Assembly: GCA_002238525.1 (NCBI GenBank)
Contig: MPMN01000031.1
Coordinates: 1 to 35,510 of the forward strand
Reading direction: 5' to 3'
From: Flavobacteriaceae bacterium bin25
GTDB taxonomy: Bacteria; Bacteroidota; Bacteroidia; Flavobacteriales; Flavobacteriaceae
Length of the DNA: 35,510 nucleotides
Every line of letters begins with the position of its first letter. The stretch's first letter is position 1. The notes under the pieces were generated by a model. The model had not been told where the DNA came from, did not search any database, and saw only the letters and a program-made list of their open reading frames with translations. A program made the position numbers and the translations under genes. Positions 1 through 8,137 of this stretch are shown here, piece by piece.

Positions 1-149
1 ATTCCTGGGTGAGCGACTTCCATCTGGATAGATACTTCAATGAGTTCTGTTTCAGAATAAATCGTTCACAGAGTAAAGAGACGATATTCAATAATCTGAT
101 TACAAAAATGGTGAACAAGGACAAAGTATATCAAAAATATCTGATATAG
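1..149 (+). CDS. IS1595-family transposase, C-terminal part
   Basis: This is the 3' end of a transposase gene cut by the window edge; the frame ends in TAG at 147-149. The visible residues match the C-termini of the transposases at 474-1361 and 30026-30913, including the EFCFRINRSQSKETIFNN stretch typical of the ISXO2-like (IS1595) catalytic domain. At the polymorphic HL-D/N-RYF position it has Asp like the third copy, but near the end it has KMVNKDK like the second. This suggests sequence exchange among copies. Confidence 0.88.
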   Translation, partial: SWVSDFHLDRYFNEFCFRINRSQSKETIFNNLITKMVNKDKVYQKYLI

Positions 150-169
150 CTTAAATGATGACCTCAAAA
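1..169 (+). mobile_element. IS1595-family element, copy 1 (right end only)
   Basis: The window opens inside an insertion sequence nearly identical to the complete copies further on. It holds the last 49 codons of the transposase (1-149) and the right terminal inverted repeat, whose reverse complement reads TTTTGAGGTCATCATTTAAG. This end carries the AAGC variant rather than the CGC variant seen at the right ends of copies 2 and 3. Only 47 bp separate it from the left end of copy 2, in the same orientation. The left part lies outside the window. Confidence 0.9.
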
Positions 170-308
170 GGTTTATAATGTTGTATTTGCTGTTCGCTCT
201 CATTGAAATTTAAACTTTTTGAGGTCATCATTTAAGCTATACCAGATTTTTTTGGTCATACATTTTATTGATATGGAAGTTCTTTGACGTAGATACATTA
301 AAAAATAA

Positions 309-415
309 TCTCTAATTACTTTGTTGTAGAAACATTGAAAAGAAAATAAAAAGTTCTATTATAGTTGATTACAAAATAAACAAAAGGTCATTCTTGTTGA
401 TTATTTTCCTAATAA
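309..415 (+). repeat. Internal leader repeat of the IS1595 copy, related to a solitary transposon end
   Basis: About 95 bp inside the left end of copy 2 lies a stretch beginning TCTCTAATTACTTTGTTG. It resembles, over roughly 100 bp, the free-standing repeats at 1395, 13857 and 29674, which begin GGCTCTAAT. The equivalent block is at 29861 in copy 3 and 35456 in copy 4. At 13857 the same motif is a genuine transposon end, so here it may be a fossil inner end. Confidence 0.65.
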
Positions 416-421
416 GATTTA

Positions 422-451
422 TTGATATTTGCCTATAATTTCGTATCTTTT
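422..451 (+). promoter_or_regulatory. Transposase promoter of IS1595 copy 2
   Basis: A TTG (422-424), a 19-nt spacer and TATCTTTT (444-451) fit the Bacteroidota -33/-7 promoter pattern (TTG and TAnnTTTG), 22 nt before the transposase ATG. The last base of the -7 element is T, whereas copy 3 has the consensus G at the same place. Confidence 0.55.
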
Positions 452-473
452 ATGCTTATAAATACACTCTATT

Positions 474-1361
474 ATGAATATTTTTAAAGGTCAAAACCTC
501 TTAGAGTTTACTGCACGCTTCCAAACGGACCTAGATTGCAAGAAATACCTCTCTGAGATCAAATGGAAAAAAGGCTTCAAATGTGTCAAATGTGGACACA
601 AAGCTTGTCAAGTACGCAAGGATTTTTCCCGGACGTGCAACATCTGTAGTCATACCGAGTCAGCTACAGCCAATACCTTGTTCCACAAGGTAAAGTTCGG
701 TGTACGCAAGGCTTTTTTCATCTGCTTTGAGATGTCTACCACCACCAAGAGTCTTTCTGCACGATACACAGCTGTTCGCTATAAAGTGACTCAAAATACT
801 GCCCGTCTTTTCATGCACAAAGTCAGAGAGGCTATGGAATCTAGTGGCAAGTACCCTATCGATGGTATAGTACACGTGGACGAGTTCGTTCTGGGTGGAG
901 TGGAACAAGGAAAAATAGGGCGTAGCTATCATGCCAAGAGAAAGAAAGCAGTAACAGCGGTACAGCTAACCAAGAAGGGAAAGGTTAGGCGTATGTATGC
1001 CATGGGCATAGAAGATTTTTCAGCAGGCTCCCTTGAGTCCATCTTTGTCAACCATATCAGTAAGTCTGCCCAGGTAACCACTGATAAGTGGAAAGGATAT
1101 AAACCAATAGCCAAGACTTATAACATTACGCAGATTGAGAGCAACAATGGACTCAACTTCAAGGCTCTTCATACGATGATACACCAGATAAAGTCTTGGA
1201 TACGTACCACTTATTCCTGGGTAAGCGACTTCCATCTGAATAGATACTTCAATGAGTTCTGTTTCAGAATAAATCGTTCACAGAGTAAAGAGACAATATT
1301 CAATAATCTGATTACAAAAATGGTGAACAAGGACAAAGTCTATCAAAAATATCTGATATAG
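474..1361 (+). CDS. IS1595-family transposase (copy 2)
   Basis: A 295-residue DDE-type transposase that mobilises the surrounding element. Residues about 33-60 form a zinc ribbon (KCVKCGH, then CNICSH), the N-terminal DNA-binding fold of IS1595 transposases. The ISXO2-like catalytic domain follows, with one acidic residue in VHVDEFVLGG (about 135) and another in TTDKWKGYK (about 203); the C-terminal part contains KSWIRTTYSWV and EFCFRINRS. It differs from the copy 3 protein at only eight or so positions: K/E in YKVTQ, I/M in YPIDG, V/I, T/A, I/N in HTMIHQ, N/D, I/V and N/Y. It is full length and likely functional. The start is ATG and no Shine-Dalgarno site is visible, as is usual here. Confidence 0.93.
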   Translation: MNIFKGQNLLEFTARFQTDLDCKKYLSEIKWKKGFKCVKCGHKACQVRKDFSRTCNICSHTESATANTLFHKVKFGVRKAFFICFEMSTTTKSLSARYTAVRYKVTQNTARLFMHKVREAMESSGKYPIDGIVHVDEFVLGGVEQGKIGRSYHAKRKKAVTAVQLTKKGKVRRMYAMGIEDFSAGSLESIFVNHISKSAQVTTDKWKGYKPIAKTYNITQIESNNGLNFKALHTMIHQIKSWIRTTYSWVSDFHLNRYFNEFCFRINRSQSKETIFNNLITKMVNKDKVYQKYLI

Positions 1362-1394
1362 CGAAAATGATGACCTCAAAAGATTAAATAATAA

Positions 1395-1500
1395 GGCTCT
1401 AATTACTTTGTTGTGGAAACAGTGAAAAAGAAACAAAAAGGTTTTGTATATACTATTACAAAATAAACGGAAAAGTCATTCCTTTTAACTATTTCTGTAT
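1395..1500 (+). repeat. Solitary transposon-end repeat (copy A)
   Basis: It begins GGCTCTAATTACTTTG, 13 bp after the right end of IS1595 copy 2, and ends with CTTTTAACTATTTCTGTA. It is a diverged copy of the left ends at 13857 (part of a defined 410-bp element) and 29674, and of the internal leader of the IS1595 copies. No matching right end is visible nearby, so it is an orphan end. Confidence 0.7.
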
Positions 1501-1594
1501 TCGGGGATTTTGGGATACTCCCAAAAATTTAGTGCAAAAGTCTTTTCATGTTATAACATTTTTTTGAACCCTGTGAGTTAAATGGGTTGAGTAT

Positions 1595-2335
1595 TCAATA
1601 TTTTAATGTATTCAAAACTAAATCCGTAGTTTCATCCATGAATAGTTTTGATTTCATCTTTAATTGAATGTTGTTACCGCCATGTCGGATGTCTGTCTTC
1701 AGATATTTCACTCTATTCCCATTACCTCCTTTTTTTTGAATTGTAAAGCAGGAATGTAAAGAAATAACTCCTTTCTTAGTTATAGATACGTCAATGTTGT
1801 TTTTTATGAATGCCAGCACATCTTCCATTTTATAGATACGAATCTCTTTATTATAATATTCAATTAAAACAAACAATTTCGGATGATCTGTTCCAATTAG
1901 ACCATTGCTGATAATCTCATATGCTTTAGGCTTAATTACCTTGATAATATATTCCGACTAATTTTCAGGTATCCACTTAATTAGACGAGTAGAAGCTTTA
2001 TCAAGTGTCAATTTGACGAGTATGCTTTCAAATTCTGCAGGAAATGAAAAATGCATAACGAACATATCAATACTCATCCTGATAACTTGATTAAACCCAC
2101 GACCTTTAAAGGACTTTATATTTACACCAAAATTGTTACCTCCGGTTGCTCTGATAAATACGTCAGATTTTTCTTTGTGTTCACCTTCTAAAAATATATG
2201 TTTAACTCTTGTGCTTTTTGAAATTCGTTTGCCAAAAGAAGCAATTATTTCTTTAATTATTTCAGGGTTTTCTAATATAACATCTCGAAAAGTTTCTTCT
2301 GATTTACGCCCTATTAATGTATTCGTATTCGTCAT
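1595..2335 (-). pseudogene. Type II restriction endonuclease-like gene with in-frame amber stop
   Basis: Reading from ATG at 2335, 125 codons run to a TAG at 1960-1958. The same frame then stays open for 120 further codons, to the stop at 1595. Without the amber the protein would be about 246 residues. Residues about 57-75 (KSDVFI ... GVNIKSF) look like a PD-(D/E)XK nuclease core with Asn in place of the usual acidic residue before x-K; this is a motif-level inference. The second part contains LHSCFTIQKKGGNG and DIRHGGNN. The gene overlaps the 3' end of the upstream methyltransferase gene by 32 bp, the usual layout of an R-M pair. The exact family is not recognised. Alternatives are amber readthrough or a sequencing error. 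Confidence 0.65.
1958..1960 (-). other. In-frame TAG codon interrupting the endonuclease gene
   Basis: Codons on either side (WIPEN before, SEYIIK after) are in the same frame, with no length change. A single base substitution is therefore enough to explain the break. Confidence 0.8.
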
Positions 2336-3185
2336 TTAAAGGGTAATTAAAAGCGATTATTTCTTGACTTTGTTTCTGAGTGAAATACTGTAAAGACCTT
2401 TTTAGAAGAACTTGACATACACGATAATTAGATTTAGACAAAGAAAATATTTCTGGCTTATTCTGTTCTGAAAGCAATACCATATTGCCTTTTTCTATAC
2501 TCCTAAGAAAGGAATTGAAGTCATTTAAATCAATTGTACCATTGTAGTGTCCATTGCGATTATTTAAATACGGAGGGTCAAGATATAAGAAAGAGTTCTG
2601 GGTATGTTTAAAATCTCTAAAATCCTTGTTCGCTATGGTTAAGTTTTTTATTGTTTTGCTTAAATAAACTAATGAATCTAAAGCCAGTCTAGGACACTGA
2701 CTTCCTTTCCTCATCGGTGAATTAAATTTATTTTTTGAGTTAAATCTGATTTTGCCCGAGAAAGCATTTTTTGCGAGATACAGAAAATTAGATGCCCCCT
2801 GAACTCCATCTCCTAAATCCATCTTTCTTATTTCATAGTAATAATCAATTGAAGATTCCCTGAAATGTTTTTGGTATAAACGATATAAATCAATTGGGTC
2901 ATCACGTAGGCTTTTGATTAAATTAACAACTATGGGATTGTTGTCGTTATAAGTGACTTTCTCTGAACCGAATCTATTGCTGGCATAAAAAGAAAATGCA
3001 CCGCCCCCACCGAAAATATCAACTATCTTGATATTTTGATCTAATCTTGGAATAAGGGTATCAAATATTTCTTTAAATCCTGCTTTACACCCTACATAAG
3101 GGATAATTTTTAAGGGGAATTTATTTCGACTCCTATTATTAATAACAAAAGGTTCATCAATTATGTCAAGAACCATTTGATTCAT
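2304..3185 (-). CDS. D12-class adenine-N6 DNA methyltransferase
   Basis: The 293-residue protein has the Dam/D12-class layout. The SAM-binding motif I is VDIFGGGGAFSF (about residues 55-66), preceded by the class-typical KIIPYVGCKAGF segment. The catalytic motif IV FLYLDPPYLNN is near residue 200, and NAFSGKIRFN lies in between, as in Dam relatives. It would methylate adenine in a short target site and protect the DNA from the partner endonuclease encoded just downstream. No frame lesion is visible. Its start is close to IS fossils upstream, so the native promoter may have been disturbed. The target sequence cannot be read from the protein. Confidence 0.85.
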   Translation of the reverse strand: MNQMVLDIIDEPFVINNRSRNKFPLKIIPYVGCKAGFKEIFDTLIPRLDQNIKIVDIFGGGGAFSFYASNRFGSEKVTYNDNNPIVVNLIKSLRDDPIDLYRLYQKHFRESSIDYYYEIRKMDLGDGVQGASNFLYLAKNAFSGKIRFNSKNKFNSPMRKGSQCPRLALDSLVYLSKTIKNLTIANKDFRDFKHTQNSFLYLDPPYLNNRNGHYNGTIDLNDFNSFLRSIEKGNMVLLSEQNKPEIFSLSKSNYRVCQVLLKRSLQYFTQKQSQEIIAFNYPLNDEYEYINRA

Positions 3186-3222
3186 GGTTTTTTGAATTCT
3201 ACCATTCAGGAAATAAAGTTAC

Positions 3223-3333
3223 TCAAAATGTTTTAGTGTATTCATCATAAGTCAAGTCTTCAGTTTTAACATCTGAAAGACCATACCTTACTGAAATCAA
3301 CTGCACTTTAAATAGGATCATCGGATGATAGAC
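3223..3333 (-). pseudogene. IS5-family transposase fragment
   Basis: The minus-strand frame reads VYHPMILFKVQL, then RYGLSDVKTEDL, the hallmark of the N-terminal (DUF772-type) region of IS5-group transposases. It covers only about 36 residues before a stop and has no catalytic domain. It is fused in frame to the IS1595-type fragment upstream (3334-3387), so two transposon fossils are joined. It is a remnant, not a gene. Confidence 0.6.
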
Positions 3334-3387
3334 CTTTTGACCTATTCCTAATTCTCTATGTAATTTCATCGAACTAATTCCTTTAAT

Positions 3388-3925
3388 CCCGACTTTCGCG
3401 CTTTTTTGAATGATTTTTATCACTTAAACGCCTGTAAGTCAGTTATATAGATGATATATTTTGGATTTATTTTGTGAAAAAGTTTCCATGTGAAATACCT
3501 TTTTATAGCTGTTTATTTAATTGAATGTAATATATTTGCATCATATTTTATATTTCCATGTCCTATTACATTGAAGTCGTACCCAATAGAAATTACAGAC
3601 CAACCACTCTGCTCCGTAAAGCCTTGAGAGAGGAAAAAAAGTCAAAAGAAAAACTATAGCCAATTTGAGCAACTTTCACCCCTCTGTTATTGAGGGCTTT
3701 GAAGCTGCTATCAAAGGAGTTGTAGTCTATAAGGATATTTCCAAAGCATTTCCCATCAAAAGATCTTTACCTCATGGGCATATAGATTGCATTTTGGGAT
3801 TGATCAAAAATTAGAACTTATTGGTATCTATCAGAACAAAATGTTTCCATTAAAGTAACAGTTGGAAATGGCACTTTTTTCAGGCCTGGTAAGGGTTTTG
3901 GGCGTATTTCGACCCGAAAGTCAGG
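3388..3925 (+). mobile_element. IS1634-type deletion derivative (538 bp) nested in an IS1595 remnant
   Basis: The ends are inverted repeats: CCCGACTTTCGCG at the left, and CCTGACTTTCGGG read inward from the right. Both flanks carry the 6-bp direct repeat TTTAAT (3382-3387 and 3926-3931), a target duplication of the length known for IS1634 elements. The interior holds only the N-terminal piece of a transposase gene, so the element is non-autonomous. Excision in silico restores the interrupted reading frame of the host IS1595 gene, which confirms the boundaries. Confidence 0.85.
3558..3814 (+). pseudogene. IS1634-family transposase, N-terminal fragment with frameshift
   Basis: From ATG at 3558 the frame reads MSYYIEVVPNRN, then RPTTLLRKALREEKK, and hits a stop. 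Moving one base, it continues as KTIANLSNFHPSVIEGF, VVVYKDISKAFPIKRSLP and HGHIDCILGLIKN before TAG at 3812-3814. These are the standard opening segments of IS1634 transposases. The catalytic DDE domain is missing, so the fragment cannot encode an active enzyme. The frameshift lies near 3645-3655. Confidence 0.8.
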
Positions 3926-4319
3926 TTTAATGTTTGTAGTATATAGCAATATCCCTATTGCCCAGATGCGACAAGGTATATTGCTATGTTCCATCACCGT
4001 ATTGGTCTTGACATTGAACTGCTCTTTCTTCTTTTTATTCGGACAATCCTTACAGCGATTTGTCTGGGTACGATGTTTTAATTTAAGTATATTCCTTCCT
4101 TAACAAATGGGGAATCTTTATAGTAAACTGCTTCTTATGGAAACTCTAAATCTTCGTTGCCATTGTCTTTAATTCAATAATCTAAATGGTGTGTGACCGA
4201 AAGAAAAACATTGAACAAAGTTCAAATTTAGGTGCAAGATTTGGATTTAATATCCTAACCTATTTTCGATAAACTTTAATCCAAAACAAATCTATTAGAG
4301 TCCTTTTCGTAAGAGAGAA

Positions 4320-7139
4320 TTATACAACTATATTCACAATTCTATTTGAGACCACTATGATTTTCTTAATGGCTTTACCTTTTGTATATTGACTAGTACG
4401 CAAATCTGAAAGGACCAATTGTTCGATTTCATCTTTCGTCAAACTAAGAGCAATTTCAAGCGTGAATCTTTTTTTTCCATTAAAAGAAATTGGATATTGT
4501 TTGGTAGTTTCTACCAAATGCTCTTCAGAATATTTAGGATAGGGCTGGGTAGATATACTCTCTTGATGACCTAGTTTTTGCCAAAGTTCCTCTGAAAGAT
4601 GCGGAGCAAAAGGGGAAAGCAAAATTGTTAAGGGTTCCAAAATTTCTCTGTGATTACAGTTCATATCTGTTAATTCATTGCAGGCAATCATGAAACTTGA
4701 TACACATGTATTGAATGAATATCGCTCCAAGTCAGTAGTGACTTTTTTAATGGTTTGGTGAAGGACTTTTAATTCAGATCTACTTGCTAGTACATCAGAT
4801 ACCGTCCACCGGTCTTTATGATAAAATAATCGTAAGAATTTTTTTAAAAAATTATGAACTCCTGTAATTCCCGCGGTATTCCATGGCTTTGCTTGATCTA
4901 TTGGACCTAAGAACATTTCGTACATCCTTAAGGTATCGGCTCCATATTGATCACATATTTGATCAGGATTGACAACATTGAATTTTGATTTGGACATCTT
5001 TTCCACCTCTCTTCCAACGATATATCTGCCATCTTCTAAAATAAATTCAGCATCTTTAAATTGAGGTTGCCATTTCTTTAGTTGATTAATATCCAATTGA
5101 TCTGATGAAGAAACAAAATCGATTTCTACCCGAATCGAGTGGTACTTATGTTTTGGATTGAGTAAATTTTTTGATATATATCTCTGTGTGTGTTTTTTTC
5201 TATAGACAATTGCAGAAGTCCCAAGAATCATACCTTGATTAATTAATTTTTTGGCATATTCATCAAAGGGGACCAGACTCAAATCAAATAGAAATTTTTG
5301 CCAAAAGCGTGAATATAGTAGATGACCAGTAGCATGTTCAATTCCTCCGATATATAAATCTACTTCCCTCCAATAATTGAGTGCTTTCTGACTAGCAAAT
5401 TCTTGATTGTTGCCAGCATCTGTATATCTATTGAAATACCAGGAACTACCTGCCCAGCCGGGCATTGTATTCAGCTCCAGTGGAAAAATTGATTTTCCAT
5501 CTATCAAATTATTATCTACGACTCTGTGTCTTTTGGTATCCCATGCCCAATTTTTGGCATTCCCAAGGGGAGGTTTACCCTCTTTTGTTGGTAGATATTG
5601 CTCCACTTCTGGAAGAACCAAAGGGAGATACTTTGAATCGATAGGTACCGGTATGTCTTGTTTATAGAAAATGGGAATAGGCTCGCCCCAATATCGCTGT
5701 CGGGCAAATACAGTGTCTTTCAACCTAAAGTTAACATACCGACTGCCCTTATTCTTAGATTCCAAAATACTGATTATCTCCTTATAACCTGTTTCAAAAT
5801 CTAGTCCATTCAATGGTCCGGAATTTTTGTAAACAAAACCCTTTTTTTCCACATATGCTTCCACACAAGTATCAATTCCATTGAATATATCCACAATGGG
5901 CAAATTAAAATGAGATGCAAATAGGTGGTCTCTTTGGTCTCCAGCTGGAACACCCATAACGGCTCCAGTGCCATATTGGGCCAGTACATAATCGGAAATC
6001 CATATGGGCAATCTTTTGTTTGTCATAGGATGAATCACAAAACTTCCTGTAAATCGTCCGCTGATTCTTTTGGCATTGACCAATCTATCCACCATTTTTT
6101 GGCCTGCTACATTTTCAATATATCGTGATACATCTTCGTATCGGTCTTTTGTGGTGATTTGTTTGACAATATCTAATTCGGGAGCTAAAGTCATAAAGGT
6201 TGCACCATAAAGGGTATCTGGACGTGTAGTGAATACTTCGATCTTCTGTTTATGACCATGAATTTCAAATTGAATTTTAGCTCCTTGAGAACGGCCAATC
6301 CAATTTTTCTGCATTTCCTTAACGGGTTTTGGCCAATCAATATTGTTTAATCCATCCAATAATCTTTGAGCATAAGCTGTAATACGCATACTCCATTGGC
6401 TCATTTTTTTTTGAAATACTGGATAGCCCCCTCTTTCAGAAACTCCATCAATCACCTCATCATTTGCTAGCACTGTTCCTAATTCCGGACACCAATTAAC
6501 TTCGGTATTAGATAGATATGTTAATCTATATTTTAATAGAATTTCTTGTTGTTCTTTCCAAGAAAATAAATTCCATTTTTGGCCAGAAAAGGATGGGGTA
6601 TCTTCATCACAATGGGCATTGATATTTTTATTTCCATCTCTATTAAAACAATCTATCAAATGTTTGATGGGGCGAGCCTTATCCTGATCAAGGTCATAAT
6701 AGTGATTGAACAACAGAAGAAAAATACATTGAGTCCATTGGTAGAATTTAGGTGAAGAAGTCTGCACTTCACGGGACCAGTCAAAGGAAAATCCGAGTCG
6801 ATTTAATTGGTCCTTGTATCGGGCGATATTTTGCTTGGTAGTTTGTGCTGGATGTTGACCTGTCTGGATGGCGTATTGCTCTGCAGGAAGACCAAATGAA
6901 TCGAACCCCTGTGGATGAAGTACATTAAATCCTTTATGGCGTTTGTATCGGGCTATGATATCACTGGCAATGTAGCCCAGAGGATGACCAACATGGAGTC
7001 CGGCACCAGATGGATATGGAAACATATCCAAAACATAGTATTTAGGTTTCTTAGAATCATTGGATACTTGGAAAGATCGGTTTTCTTCCCAGTATTTCTT
7101 CCATTTTGACTCAATGTGAATAAAATCGTACTGCACCAT
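4320..7139 (-). CDS. leuS: Leucyl-tRNA synthetase
   Basis: A class I aminoacyl-tRNA synthetase that charges tRNA-Leu in the cytoplasm. The HIGH signature appears as PYPSGAGLHVGHPLGY (about residues 41-56) and KMSKS as EKMSKSKFNVVNPD. The CP1 editing domain is recognisable from TTRPDTLYGATFMTLAPE, which carries the threonine-rich proofreading site. At 939 residues it has the long form usual in Bacteroidota, with an insertion after the first Rossmann half. The anticodon-binding and C-terminal domains are complete, ending NRIVNIVV. It is divergent from ftsX across a 54-bp gap that holds its promoter. The ATG at 7139 fits the family start (VQYDFIHIESKWKKYWEE). Confidence 0.97.
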   Translation of the reverse strand: MVQYDFIHIESKWKKYWEENRSFQVSNDSKKPKYYVLDMFPYPSGAGLHVGHPLGYIASDIIARYKRHKGFNVLHPQGFDSFGLPAEQYAIQTGQHPAQTTKQNIARYKDQLNRLGFSFDWSREVQTSSPKFYQWTQCIFLLLFNHYYDLDQDKARPIKHLIDCFNRDGNKNINAHCDEDTPSFSGQKWNLFSWKEQQEILLKYRLTYLSNTEVNWCPELGTVLANDEVIDGVSERGGYPVFQKKMSQWSMRITAYAQRLLDGLNNIDWPKPVKEMQKNWIGRSQGAKIQFEIHGHKQKIEVFTTRPDTLYGATFMTLAPELDIVKQITTKDRYEDVSRYIENVAGQKMVDRLVNAKRISGRFTGSFVIHPMTNKRLPIWISDYVLAQYGTGAVMGVPAGDQRDHLFASHFNLPIVDIFNGIDTCVEAYVEKKGFVYKNSGPLNGLDFETGYKEIISILESKNKGSRYVNFRLKDTVFARQRYWGEPIPIFYKQDIPVPIDSKYLPLVLPEVEQYLPTKEGKPPLGNAKNWAWDTKRHRVVDNNLIDGKSIFPLELNTMPGWAGSSWYFNRYTDAGNNQEFASQKALNYWREVDLYIGGIEHATGHLLYSRFWQKFLFDLSLVPFDEYAKKLINQGMILGTSAIVYRKKHTQRYISKNLLNPKHKYHSIRVEIDFVSSSDQLDINQLKKWQPQFKDAEFILEDGRYIVGREVEKMSKSKFNVVNPDQICDQYGADTLRMYEMFLGPIDQAKPWNTAGITGVHNFLKKFLRLFYHKDRWTVSDVLASRSELKVLHQTIKKVTTDLERYSFNTCVSSFMIACNELTDMNCNHREILEPLTILLSPFAPHLSEELWQKLGHQESISTQPYPKYSEEHLVETTKQYPISFNGKKRFTLEIALSLTKDEIEQLVLSDLRTSQYTKGKAIKKIIVVSNRIVNIVV

Positions 7140-7153
7140 TTCAGAATATTTAG

Positions 7154-7161
7154 CAAACTTA
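7154..7161 (-). promoter_or_regulatory. -7 promoter element of leuS
   Basis: TAAGTTTG matches the Bacteroidota TAnnTTTG -7 consensus and lies 14 nt before the leuS ATG, implying a very short leader. A TTTG lies 13 nt upstream, closer than the usual -33 spacing, so only the -7 element is firm. Confidence 0.45.
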
Positions 7162-7193
7162 AAATTATTTGACTCAAACTATTTTGTTCTAAA

Positions 7194-8126
7194 TTGGATA
7201 GAAAATCAATTAATTTTGGCGAGATAAATGTATGTGGATTGAGCCGTTTAAACAGAGAATCAGGTTATACTAGCAGAATAATAACAAGACAGATTACAGT
7301 AGTAATTGGAATTTCACTGGTTTTGTTTTTCTTAGGTATACTGGGTCTTTTGCTCCTAAATACAAAAAAGTTAATCGACCAAGTCAAAGAAGAAATTCCA
7401 TTTTCTGTCTATCTGATAGACCAGACGACGCCTTTTGAAATAAATGAAATACGAAATAATCTAGAGTTAGATCCGGCTATTAAAAATCTTCGATTTGTTT
7501 CTAAGGAACAGGCTGCAAAAGAATTTGCAGAAGTCATTGGTGAAGATTTTATTGATTTTTTAGGACATAATCCTCTTCAGAGTTCCTTTGAAATTCAATT
7601 CTATTCCTCATTTGTTTCGATTGATAGTCTCGAAATGAAAAAGTCTGAATTACTTGGATTGTTTCCTCCCGTAGGAGAAATTGTGTATAATAAAACTGTG
7701 CTGAGCATTTTGGATAATAACTTTATAAAAGTAATTTTCGTTTTGGCTTTGTTGGCAGGAGTATTTTTGTTTTTCACAACTGTTATGATTAGTACAACAG
7801 TAAAGTTGTCTATATATTCAAAACGCATTGTCATCAAGACTATGCAACTTGTGGGTGCTACCAAATCATTTATTCGAAAACCATTTATTACTCGAAATCT
7901 GTGGCTTGGTCTGATCGCCTCTTTATTGGCTATTATAGCATTAGTAGTTTTGATTGTTTTTTTAACAAGATCTTTTCCCGGACTCAACTTGATACCTAAT
8001 TATTTTGAAGCCGCAATTTTATTGATTACTTTGCCCACCATAAGTATCTTAATTACCGGCATCAGTAGTCTTTGGACCACCAATCATTATTTGGGTATCA
8101 AAACAGAAGAAGCTTACAAATTTTGA
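7194..8126 (+). CDS. ftsX: Cell division protein FtsX-like permease
   Basis: FtsX is the membrane half of the FtsEX complex, which controls peptidoglycan hydrolases at the division site. One transmembrane helix lies near residues 33-56 (ISLVLFFLGILGLLLLN). A periplasmic domain of about 110 residues follows (IPFSVYLIDQTTPFEINEI onward). Three more helices make the C-terminal FtsX permease domain, with the conserved MQLVGAT segment before helix 3. Length is about 300 residues, normal for the family. The start is uncertain: TTG at 7194 opens the frame, but TTG at 7239 (MSRLNRES) would put less sequence before the first helix. It begins an ftsX / DUF3098 / uppP / truB order common in Bacteroidota. 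No ftsE is in the window. Confidence 0.85.
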   Translation: MDRKSINFGEINVCGLSRLNRESGYTSRIITRQITVVIGISLVLFFLGILGLLLLNTKKLIDQVKEEIPFSVYLIDQTTPFEINEIRNNLELDPAIKNLRFVSKEQAAKEFAEVIGEDFIDFLGHNPLQSSFEIQFYSSFVSIDSLEMKKSELLGLFPPVGEIVYNKTVLSILDNNFIKVIFVLALLAGVFLFFTTVMISTTVKLSIYSKRIVIKTMQLVGATKSFIRKPFITRNLWLGLIASLLAIIALVVLIVFLTRSFPGLNLIPNYFEAAILLITLPTISILITGISSLWTTNHYLGIKTEEAYKF

Positions 8127-8137
8127 ATACGTAATAA

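Larger units (their letters stand above)
217..1381 (+). mobile_element. IS1595-family insertion sequence, copy 2 (complete)
   Basis: This is a complete 1165-bp element with terminal inverted repeats TTTTGAGGTCATCATTT... at the left and the complement at 1360-1381. Inside are a roughly 255-bp leader and one transposase gene. The ends are not the same variant: the left repeat continues TTTAAGCTAT, the right one (read inward) TTTTCGCTAT. IS1595 elements normally make 8-bp target duplications, but the flanks here (TTTAAACT and GATTAAAT) do not match. That fits an end exchanged by recombination with another copy, or decay. It is a direct repeat of copy 3, about 28 kb away. Confidence 0.9.
3334..4180 (-). 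pseudogene. IS1595-type transposase remnant, split by a nested element
   Basis: Minus-strand residues from about 4080 to 3932 read NRCKDC, then QFNVKTNTVMEHSNIP and LLYTTNI, the zinc-ribbon to helix-turn-helix part of another IS1595 subgroup. The same protein resumes at 3387 as KGISSMKLHRELGIG. Removing the nested element (3388-3925) and one copy of its TTTAAT duplication rejoins the frame exactly. Upstream, about 4084-4170, similar sequence continues but with a frame change and a stop. The catalytic domain is absent. It is unlike the 295-residue transposases elsewhere in the window. Confidence 0.75.

Noticed and set aside
170-216. 47-bp spacer between IS1595 copies 1 and 2 as a functional hairpin loop
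   Set aside because: The facing ends form a long inverted repeat only because both are terminal repeats of the same IS; nothing else supports a function.
660-1235. Antisense frames inside the transposase genes
   Set aside because: They recur identically in copy 3 only because the DNA is repeated; no start signals or family motifs.
1508-1526. TTTTGGGA-TAC-TCCCAAAA hairpin as a terminator
   Set aside because: A perfect 8-bp stem but without a T-run on either strand in the proper place; left unassigned.
3223-3423. 66-codon frame as a real gene
   Set aside because: It is a chance fusion of the inner edge of the IS1634-type element, an IS1595 fragment and an IS5 fragment; the target duplication lies inside it.
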